Below are positions 21,374 to 32,241 of a stretch of 64,000 nt of DNA, one piece after another; the stretch's first letter is position 1; every line of letters begins with the position of its first letter. The position numbers and the translations under genes were made by a program. Source of the stretch: Alentia gelatinosa (taxonomy: Eukaryota; Annelida; Polychaeta; Phyllodocida; Polynoidae); NCBI GenBank assembly GCA_950022655.1, contig OX465590.1, forward strand, positions 44,847,718 to 44,911,717, given 5' to 3'. The notes under the pieces are model-generated. The model was not told where the DNA came from. It did no database searches and saw only the letters and a program-made list of their open reading frames with translations.

Positions 21374-22600
21374 TATAACTATAAAAATAGTCCATGGATC
21401 TAGGCATTTACGATATATATATTTTTTTATCTTTTATCTGCAGTAAACTCTGGGACATAGGAGTAAGTAGTACAGGCAGGAGCCAGAGATTTAATGACAG
21501 TCAATACGGATGGTTACCTCTTGTTCCAGTCGATCAACTCAACTCCGAAGGCGCCCATGACATGTGATCTGCACCCTGCCACCATGCGGGCATGTCAGGA
21601 ACTACAGTGAGTGATAATGGGGGTGAACATACCATTCAAATCATAGTCTGGAAGCCTGTCCAATGTGCACTCACATATATGGCCAGGTAACTACCACCAT
21701 GTTTCTGGTGCATTGCGGGATTGCATTAAGCTGGTACCTGACTGATACTTGTTGGATTCTACGCTGGTTCCCTGCTAGAGATCGTGGCAAAATCTATTAA
21801 AGAAAAAAAAGAGCATTCAAATAAGCTATCTTTTATCTATTAAAACGTTGTTATTACATTATTTTGTATCATTATAAAATGCTTTATATATATCAGTTCC
21901 TGACCAATTGTATGTTATTTGGTGAACCTTATGAGGAAGAGACGTTGTTTTGGTTCTCCTTGCCACTGCAATTCAGCAGGGAACCATGAAAAGTTCAAGG
22001 TCGTTGCTCTTGCTGGTCGTTACCTGTCCCATTGTTCATTGGGGCAGGGAACCCCAAAGCATGACATTTGTAAGTAGACATCAGGGGACAGGAGATTTGA
22101 CGACTGTACAAATTCAGTCATTTTGTTTCAAATATATGTATATATGGACAACTTGGATGATTGATCTCTTCACCTATAAACCAATATGCCCAGCCACACT
22201 GGGTTGTATACACCTGAAATCATTTTTTTGTATTTTTTCAAAGTGGAAGTGTTTATTGAAGAGAAGTACACTTCTGATACATGTGTTTTAGACACTGAGG
22301 TACTGGCCCTCTGCTCCTTTTCCAATGCCACAGTGCTAACATCGGGATTTCTGATACATGTAATTCATAATACGTCCGTTAACATCTCTTATTATTACCC
22401 ACGTAATACAGAGTCTCCATACTAAGCCTATGGAGCCTCCAGATCGCTACTGAGTAGAATACGGGAAGCCGTATTCTCCTAGGAGAATACAGCTTTTTCG
22501 GCCACCTGACGGGTATTTTAGGAACTATTTAATGTAAACAATGCACGGTGCTTGGGTCGAATTTCTAATTATTTACATTTTTTCCCCTAATAATTACTCG
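21373..22600. other. No gene recognised
   Basis: A fragment near 21755-21790 (CTACGCTGGTTCCCTGCTAG) belongs to the GACTGGTTCCCT repeat. A small hairpin with GAATACGG...CCGTATTC arms is at 22451-22476. Open frames of 79-113 residues at 21950-22425 have no recognisable domain. Confidence 0.4.
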
Positions 22601-22615
22601 GAAGGTGGGTAATAA

Positions 22616-22745
22616 ATACAACATTACCATGATTTCTATCTGTGTGGCCGTATTCTCCTTGTAGTTGACGCTACGCAATATTACTATGCGTCAACTACGC
22701 GGAGAATAAGGCCACTCAGATCGAAATCATGGTAATATTGTGTAT
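22616..22745. repeat. Hairpin with ACCATGATTTC...GAAATCATGGT borders
   Basis: The arms pair over about 55 bp: TTACCATGATTTC, TGTGTGGCC and TTCTCCTTGTAGTTGACG with their complements. The loop is CTACGCAATATTACTATG. The innermost stem GTAGTTGACG is shared with the hairpin at 34461-34570. Confidence 0.9.
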
Positions 22746-22827
22746 TTCTATGATAAAATATTTTACATGGAAATTCACATTTTCATTTTGTTCTCAGAAT
22801 AGTTACGACGCCACAGGCCTGCCATAG

Positions 22828-22865
22828 AGGACAATCCCCCGTAGCGCCCCATGCGGGGGATTGAC
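22828..22865. repeat. Short hairpin
   Basis: CAATCCCCCGTAGCG and GCGGGGGATTG pair around CCCCAT. Confidence 0.75.
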
Positions 22866-23589
22866 TAATTACTGCTGCCTGTCGTTAGGCTTTTATGTGC
22901 CAGGCATTGCCCTGAGACCTCACCCCATCTCCAAGCACAGGCCAATGCCACGCTGAGTTACGGCCGCTCGCACAGATTCCGCTTGGAGAGGCCTGTAATC
23001 TCGGAGTGACGAGATCTCGCGAGGTTTCTCTGTGATCACGTGACCTGAGATGACGTAGTCAGAAGTAACTTGGAGATTTTTAGTTCTCTGATTCCTTGTC
23101 TGGCGCCCTGTGTTCAGATTACTGGAGAATGTAGATATTTCTCAATGAGTTATGTAAATCCTTAAACCATCGGTGCCAGACACTGTGATTATTGCACTTC
23201 TTGATGCCTACTTCATCCACTCATTTCTCATTCACTTCCATTTTAACCGAAAGCCAACTTATGCATATTCTCCATTAAAAACATATCGGACAATATACTT
23301 TGAAAAGTAAAACCCATTTCAATTCGCTGGAAATTGAAATTTATAATCTCAAAGTGTTATAGAACACATATTGCTAATTCAAAATATAGGGGTCACCATG
23401 CTAGTTTTTCGTTTGATTATAGACATTGCGATGATATTGTAAAAGAATTCATAGAAATTCCAAAAGGTTGTTTTTCACATACTAGAATCAATTTTATTTA
23501 CCCAAGCCTCCACAGAATATAGTACAAATATATTATTATATGACTGTGACTGTATGAACTACGTATACTGCCCGCTCCTACCCATGCCG
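22866..23589. other. No gene; CpG-containing segment
   Basis: Around 22998-23060 are ACGAGATCTCGCGAGG and GTGATCACGTGACC, phrases also found in the 52110/59580 duplicated segments (CATCTCGCGAGATATCGTG). This could be an old repeat or a TCTCGCGAGA-type promoter motif. No transcript structure is visible. Confidence 0.4.
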
Positions 23590-23663
23590 TATTTATACCC
23601 GTACGCCACAATGTGACAAACGGGGTATGTGATCACGTGACCAGATAACATTTCGCCATTTTT
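23590..23663. repeat. Diverged block of the TATACCT composite
   Basis: Contains CCCGCTCCTACCCATG and TTTATACCCGTACG, matching 30410-30450, 50680-50725 and 57680-57715. It ends at the border of the next hairpin. Confidence 0.65.
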
Positions 23664-23803
23664 AGGTATATAATAATACGAAAACAGACTGACTGTCTTC
23701 GTACGTCAAAATACTTGGTGAAATTGTTGGTCACATACATCCCTCTACCTACGGCATCGGGATGTATGTGATCAATAATTTCACTGCGTATTTTTGACTT
23801 TAA
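23664..23803. repeat. Hairpin with AGGTATATAATAATA-GAAAAC border
   Basis: The left end AGGTATATAATAATACGAAA is followed by a stem (GTCAAAATACTTGGTGAAAT, ACATACATCCC) that pairs with GGGATGTATGTGAT and TTTCACTGCGTATTTTTGAC. The loop contains TCTACCTACGGCATC. The outer right border is lost. Confidence 0.85.
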
Positions 23804-23984
23804 GAACTTGCATACTATTATCAAGGAATACATAGAAATTCAAAGAGGTTTTACATATTGTAAAACCCATGTTATGTTCTTCAGGCTTTCACTGAATATA
23901 GTACATATATAGTACTGCACTTTTAGGATTTGGATAATATAGATCGTCCTCCTTGGTTTGAAAGAGTTTTCTCTATAAATTAGT

Positions 23985-24122
23985 CAAATGTAAATTGGCC
24001 TAGATGAGTTAGGTTAAACTCCATAATATGTTATGCTTCACTCATTTGGTATTGAATAAGATAATTTTCAGAATTTCAAAATGACAAAATGGCGCCATTG
24101 TGTATTGTAGGATATGCCTTTA
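23985..24122. mobile_element. Truncated copy of the AGGCATA TTAA-type MITE
   Basis: The right end ATTGTAGGATATGCCTTTA is complementary to the left end of the element at 49528-50036. The upstream phrase ATGGCGCCATTGTGTATTG and further inward sequence match it in inverted orientation. Confidence 0.7.
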
Positions 24123-24955
24123 GGCAAGGGAAGAATGAGCTTTACTGGGATTGTAAATTTTTCCTCGCCTGCGGAATGTTGTCTCTGTATTTGTCCTAGT
24201 TTGTGTTACTATTAGACCATGTGATATGGAAGATCAAGGCGTTTGGCCTTTAATGTCAGTTTTATGGTCACTAAACATTTTCCACAAAAAGAGGGTAAAG
24301 TAGGATTAAGTCCATGAACATACTATTGGCGTTCAGATTAGCTGATTATTTTTTTAAATTTCTTTGTATAAACTGTGAAGGTATTCAACAGTATAACCGG
24401 TGTGAGTTACCCTCAGAGTATTACCTTGGTACTAATACTAACAGTAGTTGGTATTTTGTCAATAGCAAGCTATTGAACTAGTACAAACTTACCGAATAAT
24501 AATTGCCCTTACCAGAAGGCAATGCAGTAACAAGCTAGTGACCAGCGCACCTTGCGCCATTTTACAATGGCGGAGGCTGTTAGAGGCTCGTCTCAGGGTG
24601 AGGAGATTAGAGGATTTTGTTTTCAACATGGCTAGAAATAATTTTCAAAAAAGTTCATCTGACTCTGGAAACAACGAAGAATAGCACTCTCAGTCTCGTA
24701 GCCTTTCAATCTTCATGCATAGGTCTGATTAAGTCTGTGTCTATGTGGGGTAGCAACTCCAAGCAGATCCTCGGACTCGTGCCTTTCTATTATGTTATGT
24801 AAAGATACATGCATTATCCCATATCCCAGGATGAAAAGAGAGGCGGCCGGAGTTGGCAAATACAATTTCATTGAATTTTATAAGATGACAGGGACGTTTT
24901 TAATTGTCCTTATTGATTATTAATTATGAGTGATTCGGAGAAACCTACTACCTTG
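24123..24955. other. No gene recognised
   Basis: AT-rich, unique-looking sequence without supported coding or repeat content. Confidence 0.4.
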
Positions 24956-25040
24956 TGAGGCTCCATAGGGTTCTCTCTCTACAGGGGAACACACAGAGAA
25001 ACCTGTCGACCTGCTGCAGACTTGGCCTTATATATAGTCC
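24956..25040. repeat. Dispersed repeat related to 7890-8020
   Basis: Shares GTGAGGCTCCATAGGGTT, GAACACACAGAG, ACCTGTCGAC and GACTTGGCCTTATATATA with the earlier copy. Confidence 0.7.
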
Positions 25041-25195
25041 GGGTGGACCCGTGGCACTTGCATGCATGAGCTCACCCAAATCACAACACAGGATATTGGT
25101 TGGAAATAGTCACCTCGTTCTTCCAACTCGGTGAGTATTTCTGATCAAGATATCTCAGAATAGATTGCATTCACTGTATTACAGCTGGTCTTCTA

Positions 25196-25310
25196 CATTA
25201 TCTCATACCAGTTATTAGTTTCCCATAGACTTAATGTTACGAACTCGTATCTAATAGTTTAGTAGCTTTCTAAAAAAATATCTAATAACCATTAGATAGG
25301 GTCACGTGTG
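25196..25310. repeat. Block of the TTATCTCACCCC family, diverged
   Basis: It starts TTATCTCATACCAGTTATTA, then CCCATAGACTTAATGTTACG and AACTCGTA, matching the blocks at 37741 and 38024. The right GGGTGAGATAA border is not visible. Confidence 0.6.
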
Positions 25311-25396
25311 AAACGTCAGCCAATGAGCGTCCAGGAAATTTCTATGAAAGTAGTTCCGTCTGATAGCGCTAGGTTGCGTCCGCCAGGAATGTCAAC

Positions 25397-27322
25397 ATGG
25401 CAGAAGAGCAGTATCTAGCAGGAGTAATGGCTCTAAGTTTAAAGCAATTAATAACAGAAGTAGCAATAGAAGTGTTAGAAGAAGAAAAAGAAGAAGTAGA
25501 CGACATAGTCGCTAAATTTGTACTTACCGAGGATGATTTATTCGTTGAAGAAATACCGTATAGCGAACTTGAAAACGATGTCGAAGTCGCCTGTGGGAAA
25601 ATGCCGTCTGCCAGCTCTGTAGAACCCTCGAGTGACTGGAAAAAGGACCTGAAAGAAAACGAAAGAGAGACTTTGAGCGATCTGGAGTTGCTACAATTCG
25701 TTAAGGAGAAACGCAATAAGAATACTACACAGAAGACGGATCTGGTAAGCATATAATTGACATTGTTTATATTTTGTACCTAAATCTTAGCGCCCTCTTC
25801 TGAGAAATAGCGAGTTTCAATACACTCTTTCAAATTCGTCCAAAGTTTAAAAGCGACAGATGTAACGAAAGTAAATTAAAACAATTCTATTGTCTTTGAT
25901 ATTTCAGGTGGTTAAACGCTTCCACGCTTATATCAAGAGCAGCTTTGACGAACCCAGGGAGATGCATACCATTGAACCTGACCGTTTAAACAACTACATT
26001 TGAAATTTCATGTTGTCCGCTAGGAAAGTGGATGGATCTGAATACGAACCAGATACTCTCACCACATACCAAGGAGCTCTGGACAGGTAAAAAAAAGAAA
26101 TTTAAAAATCAAAAAGTAGGCTTATTATTTGTGAAATATATATTGTTTATTATTTAATATAGATTTGTAAAACTTTGTCTATTTCAATGTAAAAAAACGA
26201 CAATTTAGCGACAGTAACTCATACCTTTTTGGGTTATTTTTTTATTTGCAGACATCTTCGTGATAACGATTATAACGCAAGCATTATTCGCTCAGACGTT
26301 TTCAAGTCATCCAGAAATGTAATATCATCTAAGCGAAAGTGTTTGAAAGAACTAGGCCTTGGAAACAAGCCAAATGCTGCCTCTCCACTGAGTGTCGAAG
26401 ACGAGAACAAGTTCTGGGAACTAGGCTTATTGGGAGAAACAAGTCCTCGGGCTCTGCAAGACAGTCTACTGGTTCTATTTACAAAGGCATTCGGGTGGAG
26501 GGGATGTGATGAAGCTAAGAAATGTAAATATGGGGACATTGAACTACTGCAGGAAAACGAAAGGGAGTATTTGGAATGGACAGAACGAACAACTAAAACG
26601 AGAGTTGGTGTGAAAAGTTCGCACACTCGTTCATTCAAGCCGAAACTGTTCGCCATGGGAGGTGACCGATGTCCTGTAAGACTATACAAATTGTACATAA
26701 CGAAAAGGCCTCTCGCTACATGTTCACCTAGCTTCGGGTTCTTTTTGACTCCAAAACAAAAAGCGACACTTAATGACAAAATAGCGTACATAACTTCAGA
26801 GATGGGATTGAATTACTTGGGTAAAGTAGTCGCAAATCTTGCAAAACAAGCGGGACTGACAGGGCGTTTCACAAATCATTCGCTAAGAAAAACGACTTGT
26901 CAGTCTCTATTGGCTAACATTGGGCGCCGTCTATGATCTGCCAGCTAACGGGCCACAAAAGCGTAGATTCAATAAATAGATACGCTGTAGCCACAACAAA
27001 TCAGCAGCGACAGATGTCAGATATGCTTACCTCGTCAAGAAAACATCCTCTAGCGATAGCAGCAGTACCAAATAAAAGTAAATCCTCCAGCGGTGACAGC
27101 AGCATGGCGATGGCGATACCACCACTAGCATCGGGAGGTGGCGGTACGGGAAGAGGCGGTAAAGTTGCGAAAGTATCCGATGATTCTCCATTTTCTAGGG
27201 CGTACGGGATGTTACAGAATGCTAATATCCATGGCGATGTACATATAAATGTACATTATCACGTAGGAGCGACAAATTCGCAAAACATCAACCTCTCTCC
27301 TCGAGTACGTATTGACAACTGA
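25397..27322 (+). pseudogene. Crypton-type tyrosine recombinase, three exons, decayed
   Basis: Exon 1 (25397-25740) encodes an acidic N-terminus and ends at CTG/GTAAGC. Exon 2 (25907-26090) follows a TTTCAG acceptor and ends before GTAAAA. Exon 3 starts after TTTGCAG at 26251. The protein matches the Crypton recombinase family domesticated in ZMYM2/3/4, QRICH1 and KIAA1958. The catalytic set is visible: Arg in GWRG (26499-26501), His and Arg of HSLR (26877-26888), His of GHK (26954) and the Tyr of NRYA (26981-26983). Two lesions are seen: an in-frame TGA in exon 2 near 26000, and a one-base-type frameshift near 26930 between the HSLR and Tyr motifs. A Gly- and Ser-rich tail follows the Tyr. 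No terminal repeats are seen, as usual for Cryptons. The alternative is a decayed domesticated gene. Confidence 0.85.
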
Positions 27323-27785
27323 CTGTTTTTGTGTAGCATGGCGCCGCTCTGTCTAGATTAGATCGCGCCGCGAGAGTGAGGTCAATCTCAGGTCAAATGT
27401 CATAACCTCGAGTCCCAGATACTGAACTATGCACATTCCTTTGTTATGATTAAAATTAAGATGTTGCAGAACGTGTTGTTGCTTCTTATTAATTAATATT
27501 TATAAAAATTAGGAAATATTTCATAATAGATTAGCTATTGAAAACAGAAAACCGCAAATTGCAGAGAATGAATCACGGACTCTTTCCTGTGTGGCGGCGG
27601 ACGGGTATGTAGTGCGTGAAACGATCGCTATTGACACGTCGAGTCTGCGTTCATGCTGTTGACAAGATGTATTGGATATGGCGATTTGGCTCTAATAAGA
27701 ACATATTATGAAGGTAGATTGATTTCTTTTATTGTTTTGTTAATGAAGAATACATATACATCGTTTATGGTATGAGATAAATTCA
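27323..27785. other. No gene recognised downstream of the recombinase
   Basis: Contains CpG-rich patches near 27340-27380 and 27590-27650. It may include the 3' end of the Crypton. No poly(A) signal could be chosen with confidence. Confidence 0.35.
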
Positions 27786-27929
27786 GAAACCGATTCAAGT
27801 TTAGGGTCAGCGTCCGTATCCCATCTCGTTCGAATCTGCTCTGTAATTCACTCGGCTTCGCCTCGTGAATTACTCCGCGATTCAAACTCGATGGGATACA
27901 AACCCTGACCCTAAACTTTCATCAGTTTC
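27786..27929. repeat. Hairpin with GAAACC...GTTTC borders (GAAACCCATG family)
   Basis: GAAAC at 27786-27790 and GTTTC at 27925-27929 enclose arms of about 60 bp. Landmarks are AAGTTTAGGGTCAG, CGTATCCCATCTCGTT and AATTCA with their complements. The loop is CTCGGCTTCGCCTCG. ATGAGATAAATTCA precedes the left border, as in other family members. Confidence 0.92.
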
Positions 27930-28339
27930 CTACATAGTATCCTTTGCAATTATACTTGTTAGCAATGTTGTGTTTTATGTAATTCAATATTCAAATGTGA
28001 AAAACATCGATCCTTGGACAACATAGTTAGAACTCGAGTGACCTTTTTTTATTCCATTAGGGATAGCCCCTGATGCCCCAGATGTAAATCTTGGGGTTTC
28101 TTCTACATATTTGAAAGGATGCGAGTTTCACGTATTTAGTACGCAAATACAATAATTTAACATCTCAATGCGCAATCCAGTCACACTGTCGTAAATTCAG
28201 GCATTTCTACTACGTATTTGGGACGGTGGGTATTGGCTATGGATTGTGAATATTTCTATGTGCATAGCTGTTACGTTCTTTTACGTTTCTTAACTTTCGT
28301 CAACGTGTATTTCCACTTCTGAATGTATTATGGCGTATT

Positions 28340-28930
28340 ACCGCGTTCATTTATGCATTCAAAATGCGATAAGTTAAAATCTTTTTTAACTCATTTTGGC
28401 ACCACGTTCCTACGTTTCTTCTACGATTATTTATGTATTCCCACTTTCGTTTACGTATCTCCGCGTTTCGTGGTGTTTTTATGCCAGTGTAACTGGGGTA
28501 TAATACCTGGATTTCGAAATAGCAGCATTTATTTGTTTTCAATTTCCTTTATTGGTACAAATGTCATCATTTTGTTTTTCCAATACATTAATATCAATCC
28601 CACGTACCAATATGGCCCGGCGTCCACCTACTACGATATGGCTCCGATATGGTCTACGATGCACCTTCCAATAAAAAATCAAAATCGAATCAGAAGGTCA
28701 CCTAATATCAGGGCAGTTGACCACATTTCTGCGATTAGACACTGACAAAAACCGCATACAATGCATGTTGGATTGGCATGTCTAGACATATGTCTATGAT
28801 TTTGCACCTTCCCGATATGTCTCTGATATTTGCTTTTTGTATCGGTGCCATATCGGTAGATCTAAATTTCAATCGTAGTAGGTGGACACCAGGCCTAAGG
28901 GTGGCAACCTGTCAGCAGTGGACTTGCTTT
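28340..28930. repeat. Dispersed repeat, paralogue of 55100-55330, with nested MITE
   Basis: The parts 28497-28613 and 28896-28990 align with 55110-55330 (TCAATTTCCTTTATTGGTAC, GTGGCAACCTGTCAGCAGTG, CAGGTGCCAAACAATAT). The intervening 282 bp is a MITE absent from the paralogue. Upstream (28260-28480) short phrases of the type TTTCTTTTACG/TTCGTTTACGT recur. Confidence 0.8.
28614..28895. mobile_element. Harbinger-like MITE (GTCCACCTACTACGAT ends)
   Basis: The left end GGCCCGGCGTCCACCTACTA and the right end TAGTAGGTGGACACCAGGCC are inverted complements over about 25 bp. Flanks are TAT and TAA. The empty site at about 55225-55235 shows a single TAA. The core GTCCACCnACnACGA is also found at the ends of the MITE at 33252-33693. 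Confidence 0.88.
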
Positions 28931-29035
28931 TTGCTGGTTTTCCCTCAGGTGCCAAACAATATAAACATGTTACAAACAAGCATCCTATCTCACACTCTCT
29001 AAGTGCTATTCTGTACTCTCACTTCACTCTATGGG

Positions 29036-29215
29036 AGAATGATTCTTAATGAACTAGGCTTAGAGCCTTGAGAATCCACTGGCACACAGTATTCCTGCTC
29101 GGTGGCATCATTGAGATTATAGGAATCTTCAAAAATGGTTGCATTACGTCTTTAGCACGGGAGACAGGCCAGTGGATTCTCAAGGCTCTAGGCCTAGTTC
29201 ATTCAGAATTATTCT
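29036..29215. mobile_element. MITE with long (about 48 bp) terminal inverted repeats
   Basis: Left AATGAACTAGGCTTAGAGCC, then TTGAGAATCCACTGG. Right CCAGTGGATTCTCAA, then GGCTCTAGGCCTAGTTCATT. The internal region is about 80 bp with ATTGAGATTATAGGAATC. Other copies are at 9725-9960 and 56340-56485. It lies 3' of transporter copy A. Confidence 0.9.
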
Positions 29216-29291
29216 ACTATAGATCGTAGTGAGAGTATAGAATACCACTTAGAGAGTGTGAGATCTTATGAGAGGGGTGACAACATGGCTG

Positions 29292-30317
29292 TCACACTAC
29301 ATCGAGATCTTCATGAGTCTGTTTGAGGGATGAGATAGTACCAAGGCTAACAGACAAAGTCGTGATTACACACCCAATCACTTCCATAGCATTCTTCCTT
29401 CCATAAAGATGCCTACCAAGTATAGTATACTGAGGTATGATATTAAATATGGTAATCAGATTTGTATAGATTGATACCTGTGTTGGACCAATAATTTGAA
29501 ATGCCATAGTTTCAACAATCAAACCAAGTCCAGTTGTTATTGCATGTATTGACACCAACATTATACTGTTAGGATTCGTGATCATAATAGGTTCCTCCAG
29601 GAAAACAAGGAGAATGGCATTACATGGTAAGCAGAGGACAGATGTCACAAAAATTAAGAGTGAAGCATTTACCTCTTTCAGATATACTCCTGCTGTGATT
29701 GTGTATATGGCATCACATGCACTCGCTAGTAATACAGCAGCCAAACCTCCCAAAACCACCCAGGTATTGTTTATGATAAATGGCTCCAGCTTCATGTGTT
29801 CAATGGGTGTACTATTTGTTTCGATCAATCTATTGTCCAAGTGGTTCTCAAGAAACCCTGGTGTAAATCCATCAGCAAAAGCATGCCAAGGTTGTGTCAA
29901 AAATAGCATTCCTACAGTGCTACCAAAAATGGAGAGAGGAGTTACTATGCTATGTGTCTCTTTAAACATTATTTTTGATGTGATGAAGATAATTATCATT
30001 CGAATGGTTAATACAAATGCAGACACGTAAGTCAATGGAAGAACAGAAACAGCAAAACAGACTAATACAAAGTAAAACAGGGAGGTAAATGCCATGAGCA
30101 AAATGTAGGGATATAGTTCCTTATTTGGTAATGTAAACTGTGTCATCTTGAGAGGAAATGCACTGAGAATAGTAGCAACAAAATACCGAATGAAAGATAG
30201 TTCAAAGTCGGGCACTTCTCTTTGGAGCATCTGGACAGATACCATAGAACACATCCAGAAAATCATGTAGGTAGTCAAAAGGCCATAGCCAACGAGGGTC
30301 TTTCTCAGAAATTCCAT
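29292..30317 (-). CDS. EamA/DMT-type multipass membrane transporter, paralogue A
   Basis: This 341-residue protein is intact, starting MEFLRKTL and ending HEDLDVV. Hydrophobic segments indicate about ten membrane helices: near residues 8-30, 42-60, 70-88, 90-118 (probably two), 127-145, 190-220, 226-248, 258-278, 280-300 and 315-335. An extracellular or luminal loop at about 150-188 has NxT sites. The two-half layout is that of the drug/metabolite transporter superfamily (EamA domain, resembling SLC35G-type carriers). The substrate cannot be told. A splice acceptor (TTCTTCCATTTCAG) ends 14 bases before the ATG, so an upstream non-coding exon is expected beyond 30330. The frame remains open upstream of the ATG, but the acceptor and the identical start in paralogue B support this start. 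It differs from paralogue B at about 30 residues. Confidence 0.87.
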   Translation of the reverse strand: MEFLRKTLVGYGLLTTYMIFWMCSMVSVQMLQREVPDFELSFIRYFVATILSAFPLKMTQFTLPNKELYPYILLMAFTSLFYFVLVCFAVSVLPLTYVSAFVLTIRMIIIFITSKIMFKETHSIVTPLSIFGSTVGMLFLTQPWHAFADGFTPGFLENHLDNRLIETNSTPIEHMKLEPFIINNTWVVLGGLAAVLLASACDAIYTITAGVYLKEVNASLLIFVTSVLCLPCNAILLVFLEEPIMITNPNSIMLVSIHAITTGLGLIVETMAFQIIGPTQVSIYTNLITIFNIIPQYTILGRHLYGRKNAMEVIGCVITTLSVSLGTISSLKQTHEDLDVV

Positions 30318-30354
30318 GCTTGTAGAGTGGACCTGAAATGGAAGAAAATAACAA

Positions 30355-30560
30355 AAGCATATTATTATATCATTTATTACATACCTGTAGCAGTATATCC
30401 TACACATACTGCCCGCTCATACCCATGTCATATTCATATCCGTACGACACCTAGGTGACATACAGGGTATGTATGTGGTGTATGGGGCATATACGGCAGC
30501 AAAAAAAAAAAACTCGCCCAGAAGCAAAGTTGAAAATAGGATATTTTAAGGTATATAATA
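30355..30560. repeat. Block bounded by TATTATTATAT / AGGTATATAATAATA
   Basis: It matches 50643-50835 and 57628-57825: GTAGTATATCCTACACATAC, CCGTACGACACCTAGGTGAC, GGGCATATACGGCAGC, AGAAGCAAAGTT, GGATATTTTAAGGTATATAA. It lies in the presumed 5' intron of transporter A. Confidence 0.85.
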
Positions 30561-30704
30561 ATACGAAAACAGGTATACTGTGTCTGTACGTGATAAATAC
30601 TTGGTAAAATTGACAATAAAACGAATCTCTGCCTTCGGCATTGGTTAGTTTTATCATCAATTTTACAGCGTATTTATCACGTACAGCCACAGTAACCCAG
30701 TTTC
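30548..30704. repeat. Hairpin with AAGGTATATAATAATA-GAAAAC border
   Basis: The arms run ACTGTGTCTGTACGTGATAA...GGTAAAATTGAC and, on the other side, TTTATCACGTACAGCCACAG...CAGTTTCC. The loop contains CTCTGCCTTCGGCATTGG. It is of the same stem type as 50820-50971 and 57812-57966. Confidence 0.88.
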
Positions 30705-31262
30705 CATATAGTACTGAAAGGAATATGAATCGCGCAGTTGCCTCCAGAAATTTAGACATACTGTAAGGTAAGGTTGTAATTGCCATGAGGAAAATTGTTT
30801 TACCCGTCTTTTGATATTATAAAGAGAGAAAAAGTTTTGAGAATTGTGGCAACACTTTTCTCTTAGATTGCATTATGAAAGAAATGATTACACAAAACAA
30901 AGAACTATAAAAGCCAATGTTATTTCTATTCATCATGAAATAAGCATGGTACTTTACTTAAATCATATCATCAGATAAAAGTAATAGAATATCATGAGTT
31001 TTGATGAAGCAATAAGCCATTTGTTGTTGAAATTGTGGAAAAGCCAACAGAGCCAGATCATCTTATACCAATGCCTTAAAAGCAGGTGGTTATTTATAGG
31101 TTTTAAAATCTTGCACTGTTAGGATATTTGTCTCATTTTCTTCATACTATGGACAAAATCGATTGAAATTTGATTTGCATCAGCAAAGAAGGTGGAGATG
31201 ATTTGATCTATTGTTTTTTCTTGTAAAGTTGATGTCTTTTTTTCAAATCAGGCAAATAATAC
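30705..31262. other. No gene; end of the segmental duplication and AT-rich DNA
   Basis: Positions 30705-30960 belong to the duplication. The remainder is AT-rich with no coding signature. Confidence 0.5.
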
Positions 31263-31496
31263 TGGGAAATTCAAAAGTCGAGAGGGTGCTAAACGAGAGT
31301 ACTCACCGCCAAAGCTGGAGCTAACAATGGCACTTGAAGCGTCGCTCTCGAGGTGGAGGTGCTGCTCGCTATTGGGTATTGGTACCGGTTTTGCTGCCGC
31401 TTTGATTCAAAGTGCTGCTCGCTGTTGCGGCCTCTCGCTTTGAACTGCGACGTGCCGCTGGCGAGACTTCACTCGACTTTTGAAACAGCTCCCTGG
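31263..31496. mobile_element. MITE, CAGGGAGCTGTTTCAAAAG family, copy 2
   Basis: It aligns with 5142-5380: TTCAAAAGTCGAGAGGGTGC, GAGAGTACTCACCGCCAAAG, the right end CACTCGACTTTTGAAACAGC, then TCCCTGG. The outermost left end has decayed. Confidence 0.85.
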
Positions 31497-31639
31497 ATGC
31501 AGATCAGTATATTATGGTGTAATCGAACTACCTACATTCTGGATATAAATGAGCTAAGCTCAATAAAAAAAACCCCAAAAACAGTACAGTGTGTGTTTTT
31601 TCGGTCATAGTTATAAATATTATTCATATGATGACCTAG

Positions 31640-31800
31640 CTGATTTTTTTTGATTTTTTTTTTGTTAAAGAATTTCTTTATTGATGCTTTGATACAAGTT
31701 GATGTTTTGTCACATTGAAAACGGTACATAGGATGCATCTAAATAAAGAGGCCAGAACGCGTCAGTCTTACATAAGGCTGATTTTCATCGCGTGGGCCAT
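31640..31800 (-). repeat. LINE 3' end fragment, minus strand
   Basis: A T-run and TTCTTTATTGATGC at 31640-31690 read on the minus strand as a polyadenylated 3' end. Inward are AATAAAGAGGCC and a degenerate AGTCTTACATAAGGCTG stem, also present near 52330, 53580 and 54635. Confidence 0.6.
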
Positions 31801-32241
31801 CCCTTCATTATGAATTACCATGTCATAAGTATCAAACACCATTTAACCGAGGGTAAAGTCAAGATTTACAACATCAGTGCTTACCAAACATGTTTACCTA
31901 GTACATCAATACAATGCAGCAGACATGAAGCTCATTGGCTTCCGTTTACAGTAAAGTTCACTCAAGAACAGAATGGTGGATATTCAGAACAATTTTGTTA
32001 ACTTAAGTTGGATTGAATTTTGGCACTGACCACTGACCCCAGGGAGCAGTGGGATCCTATTCTGACTGTGATTCGTGAGTATCTAGACGACTGTTGTCCA
32101 ATAATCGAGATGACCTTTAAGAAATGTAGGGACCCAGGGGTAACTGACGAGATTCTGTCTCTTATCCATGAGCGTGCAAATTATATAAATGATCACAAAC
32201 GCAATGGGAACAGGGACGCCTTAGCTAGAGCTAAAGGGTTA

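Larger units (their letters stand above)
29030..30960. repeat. Segmental duplication, copy A
   Basis: About 1.9 kb aligns in the same orientation with 56335-58215. It includes the 3' MITE, the single-exon transporter CDS, the intron start, the block and hairpin module, and a further 250 bp (GTTGCCTCCAGAAATTTAGA ... TTTTACCCGTCTT ... GAATTGTGGCAACA). Divergence is modest in coding DNA and larger in the hairpin. Confidence 0.88.

Noticed and set aside
22990..23060. TCTCGCGAGA-type bidirectional promoter with E-box
   Set aside because: Similar phrases sit in duplicated repeats at 52110 and 59580 and no transcript start or exon can be placed, so it is mentioned only as a composition feature.
24617..24802. 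61-residue frame and similar short frames across AT-rich regions
   Set aside because: Their length is expected by chance in three frames and there is no domain, splice or start-context support.
29578..30030. 150-residue plus-strand frame, also present at 56846-57298
   Set aside because: It lies antisense to the transporter CDS and is kept open only because the underlying coding sequence is conserved.
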